Assembly (NCBI RefSeq): GCF_037392515.1 | Contig: NC_090291.1 | Coordinates: 27,390,001 to 27,454,000, forward strand | DNA: 64,000 nt | Direction: 5' to 3' | From: Haliotis asinina | Taxonomy: Eukaryota; Mollusca; Gastropoda; Lepetellida; Haliotidae | In this document: one piece after another, positions 36,391 through 50,736 of the stretch | How the letters are laid out: every line of letters starts with the position of its first letter | Numbering within the stretch: the first letter of the stretch is position 1 | Program-made: the position numbers and the translations under genes | Notes under the pieces: generated by a model | Told to the model about the DNA's origin: nothing | Database searches by the model: none | What the model saw: only the letters and a program-made list of their open reading frames with translations

Positions 36391-38115
36391 TAACCTCATT
36401 TTATCATTCGGGTAGATTCTGTCAGTTATTTCGTTTTATAAAGTTGATATTGCCCGCAGAAGATATTAACTGTGGCGTCCCCGCTGTTTCTAATTCAAAT
36501 TGTGATTGTGGTGTTCGTCAAAGTTTCTGGGAAAAGGACACGTTTGTATTCAATAACTAATACGACCCCAGCGTACTTCACAAATCTAATTCTGTATATA
36601 GGAAAATGTATACCCTCGCTCCGAGATGCGAAGTAGAGCTTCAAATTCTTCTCGGTGGGATCTGAAAGCTATGAGCTACTGTAAGATGAAGACATGTTGG
36701 ATGCTTGTTAGCGGCGATGATCTTGTAGCTTAAGTGTAACATGAGACCTTAACAAGGACTAAACGATCCTTAGATAAGACATAATAGATCGTGCGTCCTA
36801 AGTCGTTCATCGTCAGGACATGCAGAAGCAAAGGACGATGATATGGCCGAAAAGAGCAGGGATACTGATTATAATATATTCTCACTGAGCAACTTTGTTT
36901 TTGATACATATTCATTTGTTCGTTCATGCCAAGCGGTCAGTTCTATCTTTGGTTTGCTTGTAGGCGTGTCGTCACGAATGACATCACTGTCTCCAGGTTT
37001 GTAGTTGGCCCTAAGACCTCGGTCAACGAATGCTTTCATATAAAGGTTATGCTATTTTTCATTTTTTTATCAGATGTTTAATAAAGTGATGCTTTTGAGC
37101 CCCAGTACACTGACCTGATAAACAGGAACATTTCTAGATTAAGCGACATATCAGTTGCTGTTTTATATAACTTATATATGGACATCTGTCCTAACCATGG
37201 AGCAGTTGTAACGGCTTTGGCCCTGACTCTCAAACCTGAACACACCCATTCATGTATGGTACTCAGTGGCAAAAGCGCATATCCGAATAAAGGCTGATAA
37301 ATTGCTTGACCCAGCAAATGTACCTAAAATCTCTGTCCATAATCCTTGATGCAACCAAGGAAGTATTTTATTTATAACACGGGGTATATAATAATAGTGG
37401 AACATATACCACGTTGATTCTCTAATATTCAAAGAACCAAGTTCACTCCTTTCATGAAGCTCTATATTTCAACTTTGTACTCCTTCCCACAACCCACATG
37501 ACAAATGTAGGCTAAGGTTCATTTTGTAACCCAGGAGGCTTCGTAACAGAACGTGGTAACCTGATTTACTCAAGAATTTCAGCTAAAGCCTCAGTTATGA
37601 CGATGATGTGATAACCACCAAATACCCAAATGTCTTCTCCGAAATTACCCACCGTAACTAGAATAAGGGAGATCAGTAGTAACGCCCGATCTGTTTCATG
37701 TTTAGATCTATGCATAGGATTGAAAGTGACAAAACAGAACTACTGTCAAGAGTGATGAATGCAATGTGTAAGTAGTCAGATTTCCCTCTATGCCCAGCAA
37801 TATTCAAACAGCTCGAGCCTTTGGTGTTTACATTTCACAACCTTTGAGGCATAACCAAACATGCTGTTATTAACAAGATTTTATAGAGCATCACACAGCT
37901 ACCACTTGCGCAGAAATTGTTTGATCAATGCTTCAAAGTTTAAGGATACTTATGATTTTAAAAGATATCATGCTGACACGTGCAGGACCATTTTTCCATT
38001 TTGTCCAAAAATGATATGATGCAGCTTTTATTATTTTGACGAACACAACGTGTTCACGTCGTTTGTCCGACGAACAGCTGACTGGTTAACCTTCCCAAGA
38101 GTGTGTGCAGATTGC

Positions 38116-38250
38116 TAAATTGATGCTCATGCTGTTGATCACGGGATTGTCTAACTGGATTATTTATAGACCACCACCATATAGCGGCAACATTGAAATA
38201 ATGCGGCAGTGAACAACAAACCAATACATGTGAGTGACTGAGTGAGTGAC
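38116..38250 (+). mobile_element. SINE-like repeat (type 2)
   Basis: attgatgctcatgctgttg, atcacgggattgtctaac, tggattatttatagaccacc, catatagcggcaac and atgcggcag follow in the type-2 order. The copy ends in a diverged tail, and a short gagtgactgagtgagtgac stretch follows. Plus orientation. Confidence 0.8.
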
Positions 38251-39129
38251 GGGGGTTACAAAAGTGCCATGGCGTCTCTGGGCGTATAACACTCGTTCTA
38301 ACAGGCTTAGGGATTGCATGGGACAATTATCATGTTGACTGAATCGTAACCAATTTCCACACATCTGTTTTAAATTACTGCAAAGACTAACATAATAGAC
38401 GATATTACTTTTCTATCAATACTTAAATTATAGATTTAATGTGATGCTATGTAGTCTTAAGTAAATATCGAGTATTACCAGTTAGGGAATTCATGAACAG
38501 AACGTGTTGGATGCTTATTTTCCTCACACGTATTCCGTAATGGAGTTTGTCATTTGGAGAGTCTGTTACACAATTAACTACAAACCACTTCCGACTTGAC
38601 ATGGGATTCCAACAGGAAATCATTCTGCAGGAGCATTCCTCTACCGACGCCGGCTATAGGTACTCTCGGGAGAAGGAGAGGGTAGTGATTGTGCGAGACT
38701 AGAAATAGCCGTTACTGAACAAAAAGAAGTACTCCCTGCTCGCTTCTAGAGCTGTAACAGAAAGAAACTGTGCTTATTGCATAAAGCAGATAATTAGTAA
38801 GAACGCCTGTTGCAAGTTGGAATGGCGAGCTTCCAGTTCAGATATTGCCTAAATTTTCAACAAGTGCTTTCTGGAGAGAGTTGTTTCTAAATTGATCACG
38901 TGGTCATCGCTACAAATAGGTCTAGGCATTTTTAATTAATGCAAAATGTCAGATTTAGCTACTGTTGTATAGTAGGGTCAACAGTTGTTGGTAGATGGAA
39001 CTGAGTAATCCTCTACGAGGGAGTAAAAGATCCAAGTGGTTATCTGAATGACCTTATTACTAAATGCTAAGAATTCATTAGGATTTGATGTCACAACGTC
39101 ATATTGGCCTATGTGAGACACAAATGCAA

Positions 39130-39196
39130 CCCGCCGGCACATAGCTGAAATATTGCTGAGTGAGGCGTAAAACTAAACTCACTCACTCACTCACTC
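39130..39196 (+). mobile_element. SINE-like repeat (type 2), 3' end only
   Basis: ccgccggcacatagctgaa, atattgctgagtgaggcg, taaaactaaactc and (actc)n. This is a 5'-truncated copy with the intact 3' tail, as incomplete reverse transcription produces. Confidence 0.85.
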
Positions 39197-42100
39197 ATAA
39201 ATGCGACTATCTCTCCGCACCTTGCATTGAGATGCCGGACAAAAAAATCTGAAGTGTTGAGATCAGGTCAATGTTTTGTTTATGTTACTCTGGGCATTCA
39301 ACCGAAATGGGGCATCATGCAGTCCTGATAAACACCTATCTTGAAAAAATACCATGTGACATTTTTAGAAAAAAAACCCCAACCCTACCTTCTTTTACTG
39401 CAGACAAAACTAAATTCAAATTTCAGCTACGAAATAAACGTTCATGTTATTTACATCCCCAATAGATAAGGTGTTTCGAAGATACGGAATTTATCATGGT
39501 CATCTTGGCTTAACAAATACATCTCACAATATATTCAAACTGGATATCTACTGAAACTCAGCATATACCATCTGTGAACATGCGCTCCATGCTGCCCAGA
39601 TTAGAGTGAACTGACCAAGAAGAGGGCTTTTAAAGCCTGCCTTAACACAATTCTTGTCGCTTACCAATTCCCATCCTGACCATGGTAACCTATATCATCC
39701 TATTACCATGGAAGGAAGCGGAACCATATCAATGTCTGTCTGCCAATTCTGCAGCACTGCAGGGCCAAGGGTCTGTACATGCAAATAATGAGTCTTGGAT
39801 TCCCCCGCTCTTCCAGCCGGACAGTGGGCTGCATGTCGAAAGCCAATTATCATGTTCTTTTAGGAATTTTGCAAGTGAACGGTTTGGAAATGACAGCCTT
39901 ATTACATCTATTTTGGGATCTATTTAATGAAATTTGAAAAATTGTGAACTAAAATTGTGTTCCTATCATTGATTTGTGTGGACTTCATAGAACACACAGT
40001 CTATTAACCACGAGATGGTTTGCATGTAGATGAGATACCGATTTAAGAGATCACAAAAAACAGATTTCACCAAGGCAGTTTTATGACAACCCAGCTGTTT
40101 GTATTTAAGCTGTGATCCCAAGTAAATAGTTATGAATCTATGGGTCTGGTTCAAACATCGACATACATGCTTAAATTACGTTGTAATATAATGTATGTAG
40201 ATGGGTTTAGCTTGTTGTTAAGTAATTGTGTTCGTGATGGCTTGAGTGCATTCCTTTCAGCAAACAAGCACTAAATCGTAATTCTTATTATGCCAACTCG
40301 CTAAAACCCTATCTTTACTATCAATGTCATATTCTGGAAGCAAATTAAATGTCAGGACACCTGTTTACGAATATTAATGTGTCATGTTTTCGTGTTTACA
40401 TCAGGTTAAGGTAAGGGTGAGTAAAGCAGGCATGACACCTAATTCTTTGAACAGGATGGTGGATAAGACATAGCTCCTAGCAGCCTATAAGAGCAGTCTG
40501 AATGGATGGGGTGATCAAATGTGGTAACTTTGGTTGACTGTTTATCAAACTGACTAGATCGATGTCCTGCGATGGTCTGACTGGATTCTCCACACACAGC
40601 CATGATGCAGCTGGGATATCGCTGATCCGGAGTGATACAAAAACCCCTTATCCCCGTTATGTTGACCTGGTGTTGTTTGTCTTGCTGGAACAGAACACCC
40701 GCATCTTACAACAGACACAGGACAACTTACAACACACGTGGAAAATATACATTGGGAAGTATCATATCAACTCAAGGAGGATATAAGGCGTCATTGTGAT
40801 ATTAGGACAAGCACGTTTGGAGATTCCAGAGCGATATCTCCGGGTGCTCATCTTCTTGACGTGGCATATAGGCCGCTGAGACGAAGCTTAACATTGTATA
40901 GGCACACTACTGAACAAGTCATTGAGTTTAATAGTCTGTTATCTCTAAAACATAGCTCTTTCGGTGACAAGACGGCACAAAGCCTGTAATGTATTGAAAC
41001 GTTATCGATTGTTGAAGACGACATCAAGTCTTATCTGCCCTACCTGATTGGCAGATGGATAAAATACCCCTCCAAGTTTGGAAATCTCACGAACTGGAAT
41101 TATACATGTTGGCATCTCTAAAGTGGAACGAGTCTGCTGTGTGACAGAATTGGGGCGCGTGGATCAGATTGTATTGCATCGTTTACACGAGAAGCAGTCC
41201 TGAAACCAAAAGAAATGCTAAATTGTGTTAGAAAACCAAAATTGTTACAGTATAAGGTCGTTAATTCGAACTATTTCGTTCGACAAGTTACTAGAACTAA
41301 CAAATAATTGGATAAACGGATCATTGTTGACGAATCCCAACGTGTGTCTTTGTTTGTAAATATACCATTTAAAAAAGTAGGGGATATTCCATTTTGCGAG
41401 CATACCACTAGCTAACGCACATGAGAAAAAGCAAGATATATACCTACAGATGAAACATTTCCAAAGGAATGGAATACATTGTCTTTTTTCCATTACTTTT
41501 TCTTCATCGTTTGTTTCCTCCTTGGATTTGCATTTTATCAATCTTACAAATCCGATGTAAATGGTATATGTTGTTTTAAATTCATTTTGAAACTGTCTGT
41601 CTCGATGGACCACCCGTATTACGCAGTATATGAGCTCAAATCATGTACATATTTCATTCCGTGCCTACATAGGGTTTTGAAGACGTAAATGAAGTATGTT
41701 AAAGCCCGATACATTCAACATCAGATGTTTTATGGCCAACTATCACAACATTGCTGGTTTACTCACTTTTGAATTACATACACAGCTACATAAATTTACT
41801 TGCCGGTCTGACCTTGGTTGATGTTCATTAACACAGTTCTTTCGAAAAACCTGACAATTTAGATCAAACAAATTCAATTACTACTCTGCAATTCCTGTTA
41901 GCCGAAAGTCATTATAAAAAACCCTATTAATTTCATTCCTCTGAAGTGCGTATTTCGTTTTCAAATACATGTTCGATCATAACAACCCTTAGCTTTCATC
42001 CCAGTTGTTGTAAATAACATCATTCACCGTCAGGCAAACAACACACACCACCGGCTGTTTTCAAACCTCACTCTCAGATGTGAGTGTGGATTCTTGGCAC

Positions 42101-45100
42101 GTTTAATCCATCAATATATTGCTCACATAACTAGTCTGTGCGTCTGACCAGGTGCGTGTATTAGCCTCGCAGAAAACGTGTATGCGCAGAACGAATGTTT
42201 GAAATTATTGGGGAACCCCGTTGGACAGATGAAACAGGAAGGCGTTAATATATATTCATACTTTTCCTAAATTACTAACACTGTCCTCAAAGAAACACAC
42301 ATTTAAAAATTAATTAAAAATGTTAAAAAGTCGGCCACAGCACACTGAAGATCGGTCTGATCGAGATCTGATCAGTATCTCATTATAGTTTTTAGATAGT
42401 CTTTTCGCTCAAAGCAGGCCATTATTGATAGGTGTTTGTTGAATGGTTTTGCTCAGATAACATATTGGAATGTTCCACTGTGACATTGTGGAATTGTGGA
42501 TATCCTTTATTCTCCACCTTACCTTTTGGTAGACATTTCGTTTGGTTGCAAAAGTAGAATACTCTTCACTGCGACAAGAAAAGACACGTGCTAGCACCAT
42601 ACTCACGAACTTCATAACAACCACTTAATCACACAGATATTTGTAAAGAATTTAAACAACAATCGTCTTATATGTGCAGATTATATGTTCTTATATTTAG
42701 TGTTTCATGTTCGTTAAAGGCTATGCACCAATTGGTAATTTAGTTTTACTAATATGTTGAGGAATAATGTACAGTGAATAATGTACATGTATATTTACAA
42801 CAGTGAACAATATTTATGGATAACAATTTCGCGAGTTCGACGTTTAGATACAGATCTGTGTACAGTTGTACATGAATAGTATCGAAACGTTGCAGGAATG
42901 CTTGACACCAGTACAAGAATCTGTGCTTCGAAAATACTAAAATGCCCTGAAAATGTCATATTTGCGTAAGATACTTTTCAGTTTGTATTATGCAAAGTTT
43001 CAAACAAATACCATAGTACAAGGTCTGTTATCTCCATTGTGATAGTTCCACACGGCATGTAATGCCAGATGCATTTAACTTATTCCTCAACGTCACAGTT
43101 AGTGTTTTTGCCTTCTTGTTCACCCCTGACAACTGCAACTTTGAACAAATATCTCCATTATTTCCACAGCACCGCTGAACCCATTCCACATGCTTTGATA
43201 TTCAGATTTTACGTGTACGGAGCGTCTCTGCTGTCGAAAGCATTTGTTCGATGAAAATTATTGAAATCTTATTATATGTATTTTCTAATCAAACTGACGT
43301 ATAAAACTGTATTGAAATAACAATGTGTAATTTCCTATTCGGCCGCAACCTATGACCTTTTGTTCATGATTTCAAAGACGACATGAATTCAAACGAATTG
43401 TCATTCACATCTAAAAGATTGCTATGTCTAACGAATTAGTATCTGTTTGTTAGACTTTAAAGGCAACTCGTAACTTTGTTATGCTCCAACGTGGCTGACA
43501 CCGTTTCCAGACGAATGCTGATGGGTACTTCAGTGAAATAGCTCTGGCCTACATGCGACATTATACATACAGATTAGTTCTCAATACAGATTATGATGAA
43601 TATCTTATGTATGTATAAACTTTTTTGTTTTTATAGAAATATAAATACCCACGTTATTTTACAATAGATGTATCTCGTGATATAGTTTCCGATGATAAAG
43701 CTTGACTGGTTGAAACGATATGACGTGACAAATTCATTGTTGAAAATAATATGATATGACGTCAGCAATACTCCGTGATGTTATGTGAACAAGAGCCTCA
43801 TGTTAGTTTTGTTTTCGGCAGTGTTGTAATATATACATCGTACAGTATAACCTTTCCATTAAGAACGCAATGTGTTCGCTCATGGTGGTCAGAAAGTCAA
43901 AGACTTTAAACCATCAACTCGCTTAGAATATTTTGTGGAATAAACATTACTCAAGCATTGATTCCGCTGTTGATCCCCCTAGAACATCAGACTCCCCGCT
44001 CCCTGTGTTTCATCGCACTGACACAACACACTTCTGGGTTACTTCAAGTACATTATTCCTACACCCTGCAGTATATAACATGCTTGTGTATGTCTACCTG
44101 GTACATATCACGTGCAATGGACTCTGGGATTAGGATCCTTTGGCATGATGTAGTCGGAGTTTTCTAAAAGTGAACATTTGCTTCATTCTGTTGAACACTT
44201 TTTGAATGTCTCTGATGTTGCGAATATACAGAGACTCTTTCTCGCCACATAAAAGCGTCTTAACACTTATCAAATGAATTCATGAACTGATTTCTCAATC
44301 CAGGGGAATTAATCATGTAATACCAGGGGGATAAATTTCTTTAATCAATTCTACATATACACACGCACGGTGCGAGCCTGAACTATTGAAAACAATACAA
44401 GTCTTTCCGAAATCGCACCGCTATCCCAGACCACAAATCACATGTCGTTTCCTTTTCATTTCATGTGTTTTCGGGATCTATCACGGCTTTGAAGATTTCT
44501 TCTTTCATTTCTCAAATGCTGATAATGCTCAGCATATCCCCTTACATGTTGACGACTTTGAAGTGTCTATAGATGGCAGATATGGTTTAAACGTCATAAG
44601 AAATATTCCTTTTCTCTGATTCCATACCTCTAATTATCTCCCGCCAGCATCTCTGTATATATATGAGATTGCCCTTCCTTGGAGGTTCGGAAGAGACTGT
44701 TACTGGTTGCACATGTAGTCACTGAGACAACACCAACATGCCATTAGTCACCCTCGATCAAAGAGGCCCTCGATAAATAAATCAATACACCAGTCTTATT
44801 ATTTTATGTAAGGACACTGTTGATGTCGGTAATGCTGTTGTCTCGTGACTTTTGATGGCGATTGTATCAACTATTGTAACTGAACACGTTGAGTATTATA
44901 TGTAATTTGACGAAATACCGTCAAACAGGGACAAATGAGGCGATAATACAGAAGATGGCGATGGTGACTCTGATGACGATTGTGCCAGATGTGAAAGTGT
45001 AAATAAGTATGAAATTAGTAACCATGGTGACTGTGATAACTGAAATTATAACAAAGTTCACAACAGTGATGACTGTGATTCTCAAGGTCCCAGCTTTTGT

Positions 45101-46015
45101 CTGCCCTGATAATGGCAGCAGGAACCGAAACTATGAGTGATACGACAATGGTGACAATATGAGGCATAGTCGTGGCGAGAGTGGGTATAAAGTGGTGTGA
45201 CAGTTATAACAATGCATCATTTATAACAGTGTCAACAAGGTACTACACAAGAAGGACACTCGATGTTCGGACCCCAGGAGTGAGTGGGTTTATGACGGAA
45301 GCATCAGCGTACAGAATGTAGCTGAACTTGAAGTCATCATAGTCCTTTTGAGTTAATCCTATAAAGGTTGTGTAGCAGAAATCAATAAGGACCTTACTTC
45401 GACCGATGATTTGAATACCTTTGAAGCCAAATATCCATGACAACTATGCTTACATTGATGTTCTGGTAGCAGAGCAATAGTCTCTTCATCTCATGTAGTT
45501 TACCTGCGTCTAGGCCTTGATGGAAGAACGTTTTATTACGATGAACATACATTGTCTTTGAATTTTATCTCATATGGAAAACATCGTTTTTTGAATCTCA
45601 TGTACTTTTGAAGGCATGTATTAAGAAGTATAATTCAAATCCCCCATTACCAGTGGAAGGAACTTCAAGAATACCTGGTACCAACAATCACTCAGTCTAT
45701 TAGTTGAATTAATTAAGAAGTATTTCACTGAAAACAGCTTGGGTCTGGTTCTCGTTTTCTGAGCCTTTGTTGGTTTCGGCAAATTGCAGACGTGTTAGAC
45801 CTGTGTTGCAGGGATTCTTCTTCTGACACAGAATAAATACTGTTACCCAGACCTTAGTCACTAGTATACTTCATCGTTTCCTGCTTCATAACGAATGGGC
45901 TATTAGAGGTGAATACTTTCCAGTTTCAGTTGGTTTGTTGCTGTGTGGTGTGATCGTCTGTCATTAAACACAGAAAACGTAGATCACTGCTCCAATAACC
46001 AACTAATTGTTTTAT
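39197..46015. other. non-coding sequence, nothing recognised
   Basis: The longest featureless stretch here (6.8 kb). The longest frame is 122 codons, on the bottom strand at 41245-41613, without a recognised motif. No tandem arrays or transposon relics were seen. Confidence 0.4.
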
Positions 46016-46182
46016 GTGAGTGAATAATATTATTGTTTTACGCCGCTTTTAGCAATATTCCAGCATTCTCGCGGCGGGGGCTCCGGGAATGGGCTACACA
46101 CATTGTACATATGCGGGGAAGCGAAACTTGGTTTTTGGCTGGATGAGCGAACGCTTTAACCATAGGGCTACTACCTCACCGC
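46016..46182 (-). mobile_element. tRNA-derived SINE (type 1), full length
   Basis: The top strand reads tgagtgaataatatt, gttttacgccgcttttagc, aatattccagcattc, a GC-rich segment, cacacattgtacatatgcgg, an inverted and diverged B-box (gaagcgaaacttgg), and an inverted A-box near cgctttaaccatagggcta. The GC-rich insert at 46070-46092 is unusual for the family. Confidence 0.88.
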
Positions 46183-46292
46183 CCAAAGATGTTTTGAGAG
46201 GGGCGGCTAGTTGCACGTCAGCGCGAAATAGCTATTTTCTGTGATAATCACAAACAATGTATATCCCACACATGAACCTTTACAGAAAGGTT

Positions 46293-46340
46293 CGGCCATC
46301 TCTGGATTCAGCTGCCCCTCGGTGCGGTTATGATTCATTT
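46293..46340. repeat. short dispersed sequence shared with 53171-53219
   Basis: gatctctgaattcagcctgccctc-type sequence followed by a ttatgattcat block occurs at both places, with about 80 percent identity by eye over some 48 bp. The family is unknown. It may be a fragment of a larger repeat. Confidence 0.6.
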
Positions 46341-48323
46341 CACAAATACGAAACTTTGATTTTAAGTTACTATGCAGACTGTGGGATAGAGCGGATTCCA
46401 ATAACGTCAATCCAATAAAGATATCACTGTTTGTACAATGCTTTCATTCATAACGACACTTCCGAATCAACTGGGCTCTCGGGACTTTATCCGGCTTCAG
46501 TAAGAACCAGTGCCTGAGAGAACGGAATCTGTTATGCCGCCGAAGGGGGCAGTTGTCATAGCAATAGTATAAGATATTTGAACGTTTGTAGCAAAAGCTA
46601 TCGTTGCAACTATTTTTCTACCATAAAACATCAACTCGAATTTTCTTAAGTGATCAAAATGTCGACGTTCAGCATGTGAGACTTTTTATGGTGTCAGAAG
46701 TTTCACAAAACCAGTTAAACCAAACGTTGTTGAAATAAACTGTTTATTTTCCGTTGAAACAAATTCAAGTCTTCTTTGAAAACACAAAATAGTGATTCCA
46801 TTCACACAGTATGGAATGTTAGGACTTTGCATTGTATTCCAAAATGTTACTTTACTGTTAACATCACGACTTCTGCTGGACTAATGATAAGGGTGTTTGA
46901 CGACCACATCGTCTATTCTATTAGCTCCCGAGATGTCGTCAGTCAATATGGAACCTCAATGGAAGATAAATCTCCACGGGGTAAGAGTCTGTGAGACTGA
47001 GTTTGGTTTAATGTCGTAAAACATGTTTATAGTACATTGTCAATTTTTAACTGTTTGAACGTGAAAACGCAAGTTTTGAAATGTTTTTACAAACACATTT
47101 AGTAAAACCCAAATACGACCTCATTTGCCGTTTTAAATTTTCATACAAAACTGTTTTGTAACAAATCATGCAGAGCATTTTGTGCCTGTTAATAAGTAAC
47201 ATATCTCTCCGTCATTTCTCATTCGACATTTCCACAGTTCAGCTGACAAGCAAAACATCAATGACAATTCATATCAAAACACATATCATCCCTCTGTCCA
47301 CACCAACCTAACATGACGGCTTCAGCTGGCGCCAACCTTCAAATCCAGGGATGAATTAAATCCTTTTATATTCTGTGCTGGCACCGTAAGGCAAGGATCA
47401 CGTTCAGATGATAACAACACATGTAAGGGAAAACTTACTTTGTCACTGACACGGTGGGATAGACTAATGAACATTAGCAACTTGATTAGGAGGTATCTGT
47501 GTTGAGAGTCATGTTTCAAAAGAATCGATTTTCACCTTTTTTGTCCGTGTGTGTTAATGTTGATGAATAGCCCACCTTCGACCGAAATATCGAGCTGAAG
47601 TGAATGAGTTGAAATGTGTCTCTTATTCCCCTGGAAATCATCGAGTACATTATGGAAAAGAACTGCACAGAGCGCTCCAAGACAGAAACATGCATGATCT
47701 TACAATCTCTTTCCCGAAGTAAATGTCATCAAGAGTTTTATTAAAACTGACATTTGAACCACCCAAGTGTTTAAACACAAATAGATTTCATTTCTTCATT
47801 TTAATGGATGCCGTTAAAACGTCAAGCAATATTTAAATTGCCTTTTTTATGACTTTGTATGTGAGATGTGTTTGCTGTTAAAGTAAAAGCTGTGAAAAGG
47901 TCACGGGACATATTTCCATATCAATGCACGCCATCTGTGACACGACCATCTAGTACATGAAGACAGTATGAGTTTTATCTCATGCCATGTGGATAACCCA
48001 ACTGCAGCATCTCTTGTACAAACGATGAAACCTCGTTTTTCTGGGAATGAAGAAAATATACATGTAGCTCCAGCAAAGCTGACAGACCCCAATACACTGA
48101 ACTCATAACCGATACGTGTACATGGGTTTAATATAGCATCCTTCTATCTGTGTAGTGAATGTATGCAAACACAAAGACGACCATTACACAGGTAAATGTG
48201 AAAGATTTTATTATACGTGTATATTAATAAACGTGTATTTAAAGTTTTACTTGTAACTAGTTCAGAATGCATCATACATATACAGCGTGAAAGTTCCATG
48301 GTTAATGTATGTACAGTATGGAT
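46341..48323. other. non-coding sequence, nothing recognised
   Basis: Short frames only; no repeats recognised. Confidence 0.4.
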
Positions 48324-48416
48324 GAGTTTCCAGGGGTTCCAGAGTTTCCAGGGGTTCCAGAGTTTCCAGGGGTTCCAGAGTTTCCAGGGGTTCCAGAGTT
48401 TCCAGGGGTTCCAGAG
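48324..48416. repeat. 18-bp minisatellite, five perfect copies
   Basis: Five identical copies of gagtttccaggggttcca plus a partial gag. Because 18 is a multiple of 3, two frames stay open and read (EFPGVP)n and (SFQGFQ)n. The flanks show no coding support. The perfect identity suggests recent expansion and likely length polymorphism. Confidence 0.97.
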
Positions 48417-50319
48417 GTTTGTGTGTCGAACAGTTTACATAGGCTCATTCATGTACAACATGAAACATTTGTTCATGCAGTGTTTTCACCAAACGGAAAC
48501 CATACTGAATTATAACATATAAACTAATTATTCGTAAGGTACATATGTAGGACTTTCATAATATTTGAAACCATATCGTACAGGTAAGTGTACACTGGTT
48601 CACGCCAAATCATATCCCCATTACTGCCTTTGAACAAAATGATTCATACGGGCCAGATTAAATGATATGAAACGAAGCGCGTTTGTGAAGAGGCACATTT
48701 CATATAGCTGTTTGTACTGGGAAAGTCACAAGGTAGCTGGACCTGCGTGGAGGTCTTGGATAAATACATGTCTCACATGTATGATGAGATCTGGCCACTA
48801 TGTAATCTCCCTGGATCAACTGAGGCATTTTCTACCTCTGACCCTTCCCACCAAATTTCCCGGCGCCACCTCGTTATTGATAGCGCACGGGAATAAATCT
48901 AAGTCTCATCAAAGTAGGTTTGTCATAATCGAATTCTAGTGTTGTGGGCTCGGGTCGACCTCAGTAAGATATATAAAACCCCGTTTCTATTCTCGAATTG
49001 AGCCTGCTCGTTTCCTGTAGTGCTGATGCCGCACAACACGTGTGACTCGACCAGTTGCATGTTTATTTCCATAATATCATTAGTCCGCTCTCCTGCTGAC
49101 CAATCAATACCTATGATTTAAGTGTCTCAGCGTTGAACAGTTTCTCTCTTTAGGTCTCAGCAGCAGAAATGAACACCATGTGGAATGCAGGATGACAGAA
49201 CACAATTTGCATACAAAGTCTTTTTTACGAATTCATATTACATTGTGAAGACATTAGGAAGAAGATATTGGATGCCAAGCTACTCTACTTTTCATCTCAC
49301 CCGTCATGGACCGATTCTAATATAGGAGACATATTTATATCATATTTATAAAAACACGACAAAGACAACAAATACTCATCCTTTTCGAGAAAACCAGATA
49401 TCTACACGGTTATTCAGTGGCCCCTTAATATGATTTTCACAGCTATTTTACCCTTTGACACTAAGTACAATCTGTTTGTGAGGTCAATAAGAACTCGGTA
49501 TTCTTTTGCGCTGACGACATGACTATAAGTATGTGTAAGCTTACCATTATTTTAATTCTATTTCACTTTATCAACTCGTTGTACTCGAGGGATATTTAAT
49601 TTTTGCAAATCAAGAATTATCAACATTGAACCTGCATATTCTGTATTTACATGTATGATAAGAACAATGTTAGAGGTTGGATTGATCTTGTTTATCTAAA
49701 CAAAATTCCTGCAAACTTTATTTTACTGCACATAAAAATTATCAGTTCCATTTCTTACACCAATTAGGCAAATTTAACAATCTTAACACCATACCATGTT
49801 AATTTACTGAACATTTAACTATAACCTAAATTACAATTTTTTTTAGAAAGCACTTTGGTGCGCACTAACAGGTGGCTGTTGTCTACACTCAGATGACAAG
49901 AATCTATATAAAACACGTAGATGTGGTGGGAAATGTAACCAATGACGTATTGGATTCTAGACATGACAGTCTAGTTAGACCAACATGCGTATGGCCATGC
50001 GGAGCTATCGGCAATCATTCAGCAATAATTGAAAAAATGCCACGGTTTTTCCCTTTTGTGTCACTGAGTGTATTTGTTTCGCTTAGGACCGGTAGAGACA
50101 CAACGTTATTTGGACAATATTTGGGGACGATGCCAAAATGGGAAACGAGTTTCTTTTTCAGAAGATGGCGTGCTTATTACAGACACTACTGACAACCACG
50201 CACACTGTATTGGATTTTCTGTTTTGCTAATATCTGTTCTTCATCTAAAAATTGGGATTGGCTCCTTCTTCTTACTGTGAGGCGAGCGATGTTTGTTTGC
50301 AGTAATTTTATCTTTTATT
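48417..50319. other. non-coding sequence, nothing recognised
   Basis: Overlapping frames of 106 and 70 codons at 49872-50280 have no recognised motif. AT-rich elsewhere. Confidence 0.4.
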
Positions 50320-50736
50320 TCTGAAGCACGCTGTTAACATGTAGTTATTTCTGGAGCACAGTGTTAACATGTTGGTACATCCGGAGCACAATGTTAACAT
50401 GTACATATATCTGAAGCTTCGTGTTAACATGTTGAAACATCTGGGGCACAATATTAACATGTTGATATATCTGGAGCACAATGTTAACATGTTGATATAT
50501 CTGAAGCTTGGTGTTAATATGTCGATACATCTGGAGCACAATCTTAACATGTCGATACATCTAGCTAGAACACAATGTTAACATGCAGATCTGAAGCTTG
50601 GTGTTAACATGTTGATACCCCTGGACCACAATGTTAATCAACAGTTATTCTGAAGCACAATGTTAACACGTAGATATCGTTGAGGCACAAAGTTAACATT
50701 TAACACAACAGGGTTAACATAGCTCAATGTTAACAG
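50320..50736. repeat. ~30-bp minisatellite with a GTTAAC core
   Basis: About 13 copies of a 30-bp unit, gagcacaatgttaacatg followed by ttgatatatctg, with gaagcttggtgttaac variants. The palindrome GTTAAC recurs in most copies. Spacing becomes irregular after about 50570, and the last units (to 50736) are degenerate. The length is a multiple of 3, so frames of 70-80 codons stay open on both strands. These are artefacts. Confidence 0.95.

Larger units (their letters stand above)
33566..38115. other. non-coding sequence with minor features
   Basis: A 4.5-kb stretch of short frames only. It includes a B-box-like ggttcgaatcccgg at 36013-36026 and a small hairpin at 36367-36390, both listed separately. 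Confidence 0.4.

Noticed and set aside
36367..36391. Hairpin followed by T run, resembling a bacterial terminator
   Set aside because: The sequence is eukaryotic and no transcription unit ends here. A 9-bp AT-rich hairpin is not rare in 64 kb.
45243..45443. 66-codon bottom-strand frame with protein-like residue use (SKVLIDFCYTTFIGLTQ)
   Set aside because: It is short, has no recognised family, and I could not find convincing splice sites around it. It is left as unsupported.
48217..48522. 101-codon frame with (SFQGFQ)n, and the alternative (EFPGVP)n frame, structural-protein-like
   Set aside because: The repeat is just five 18-bp units, and the sequence on either side does not read as coding.
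50308..50581. Frames of 70-80 codons on both strands over the 30-bp array
   Set aside because: The repeat length is a multiple of three. Open frames on both strands at once point to an artefact.
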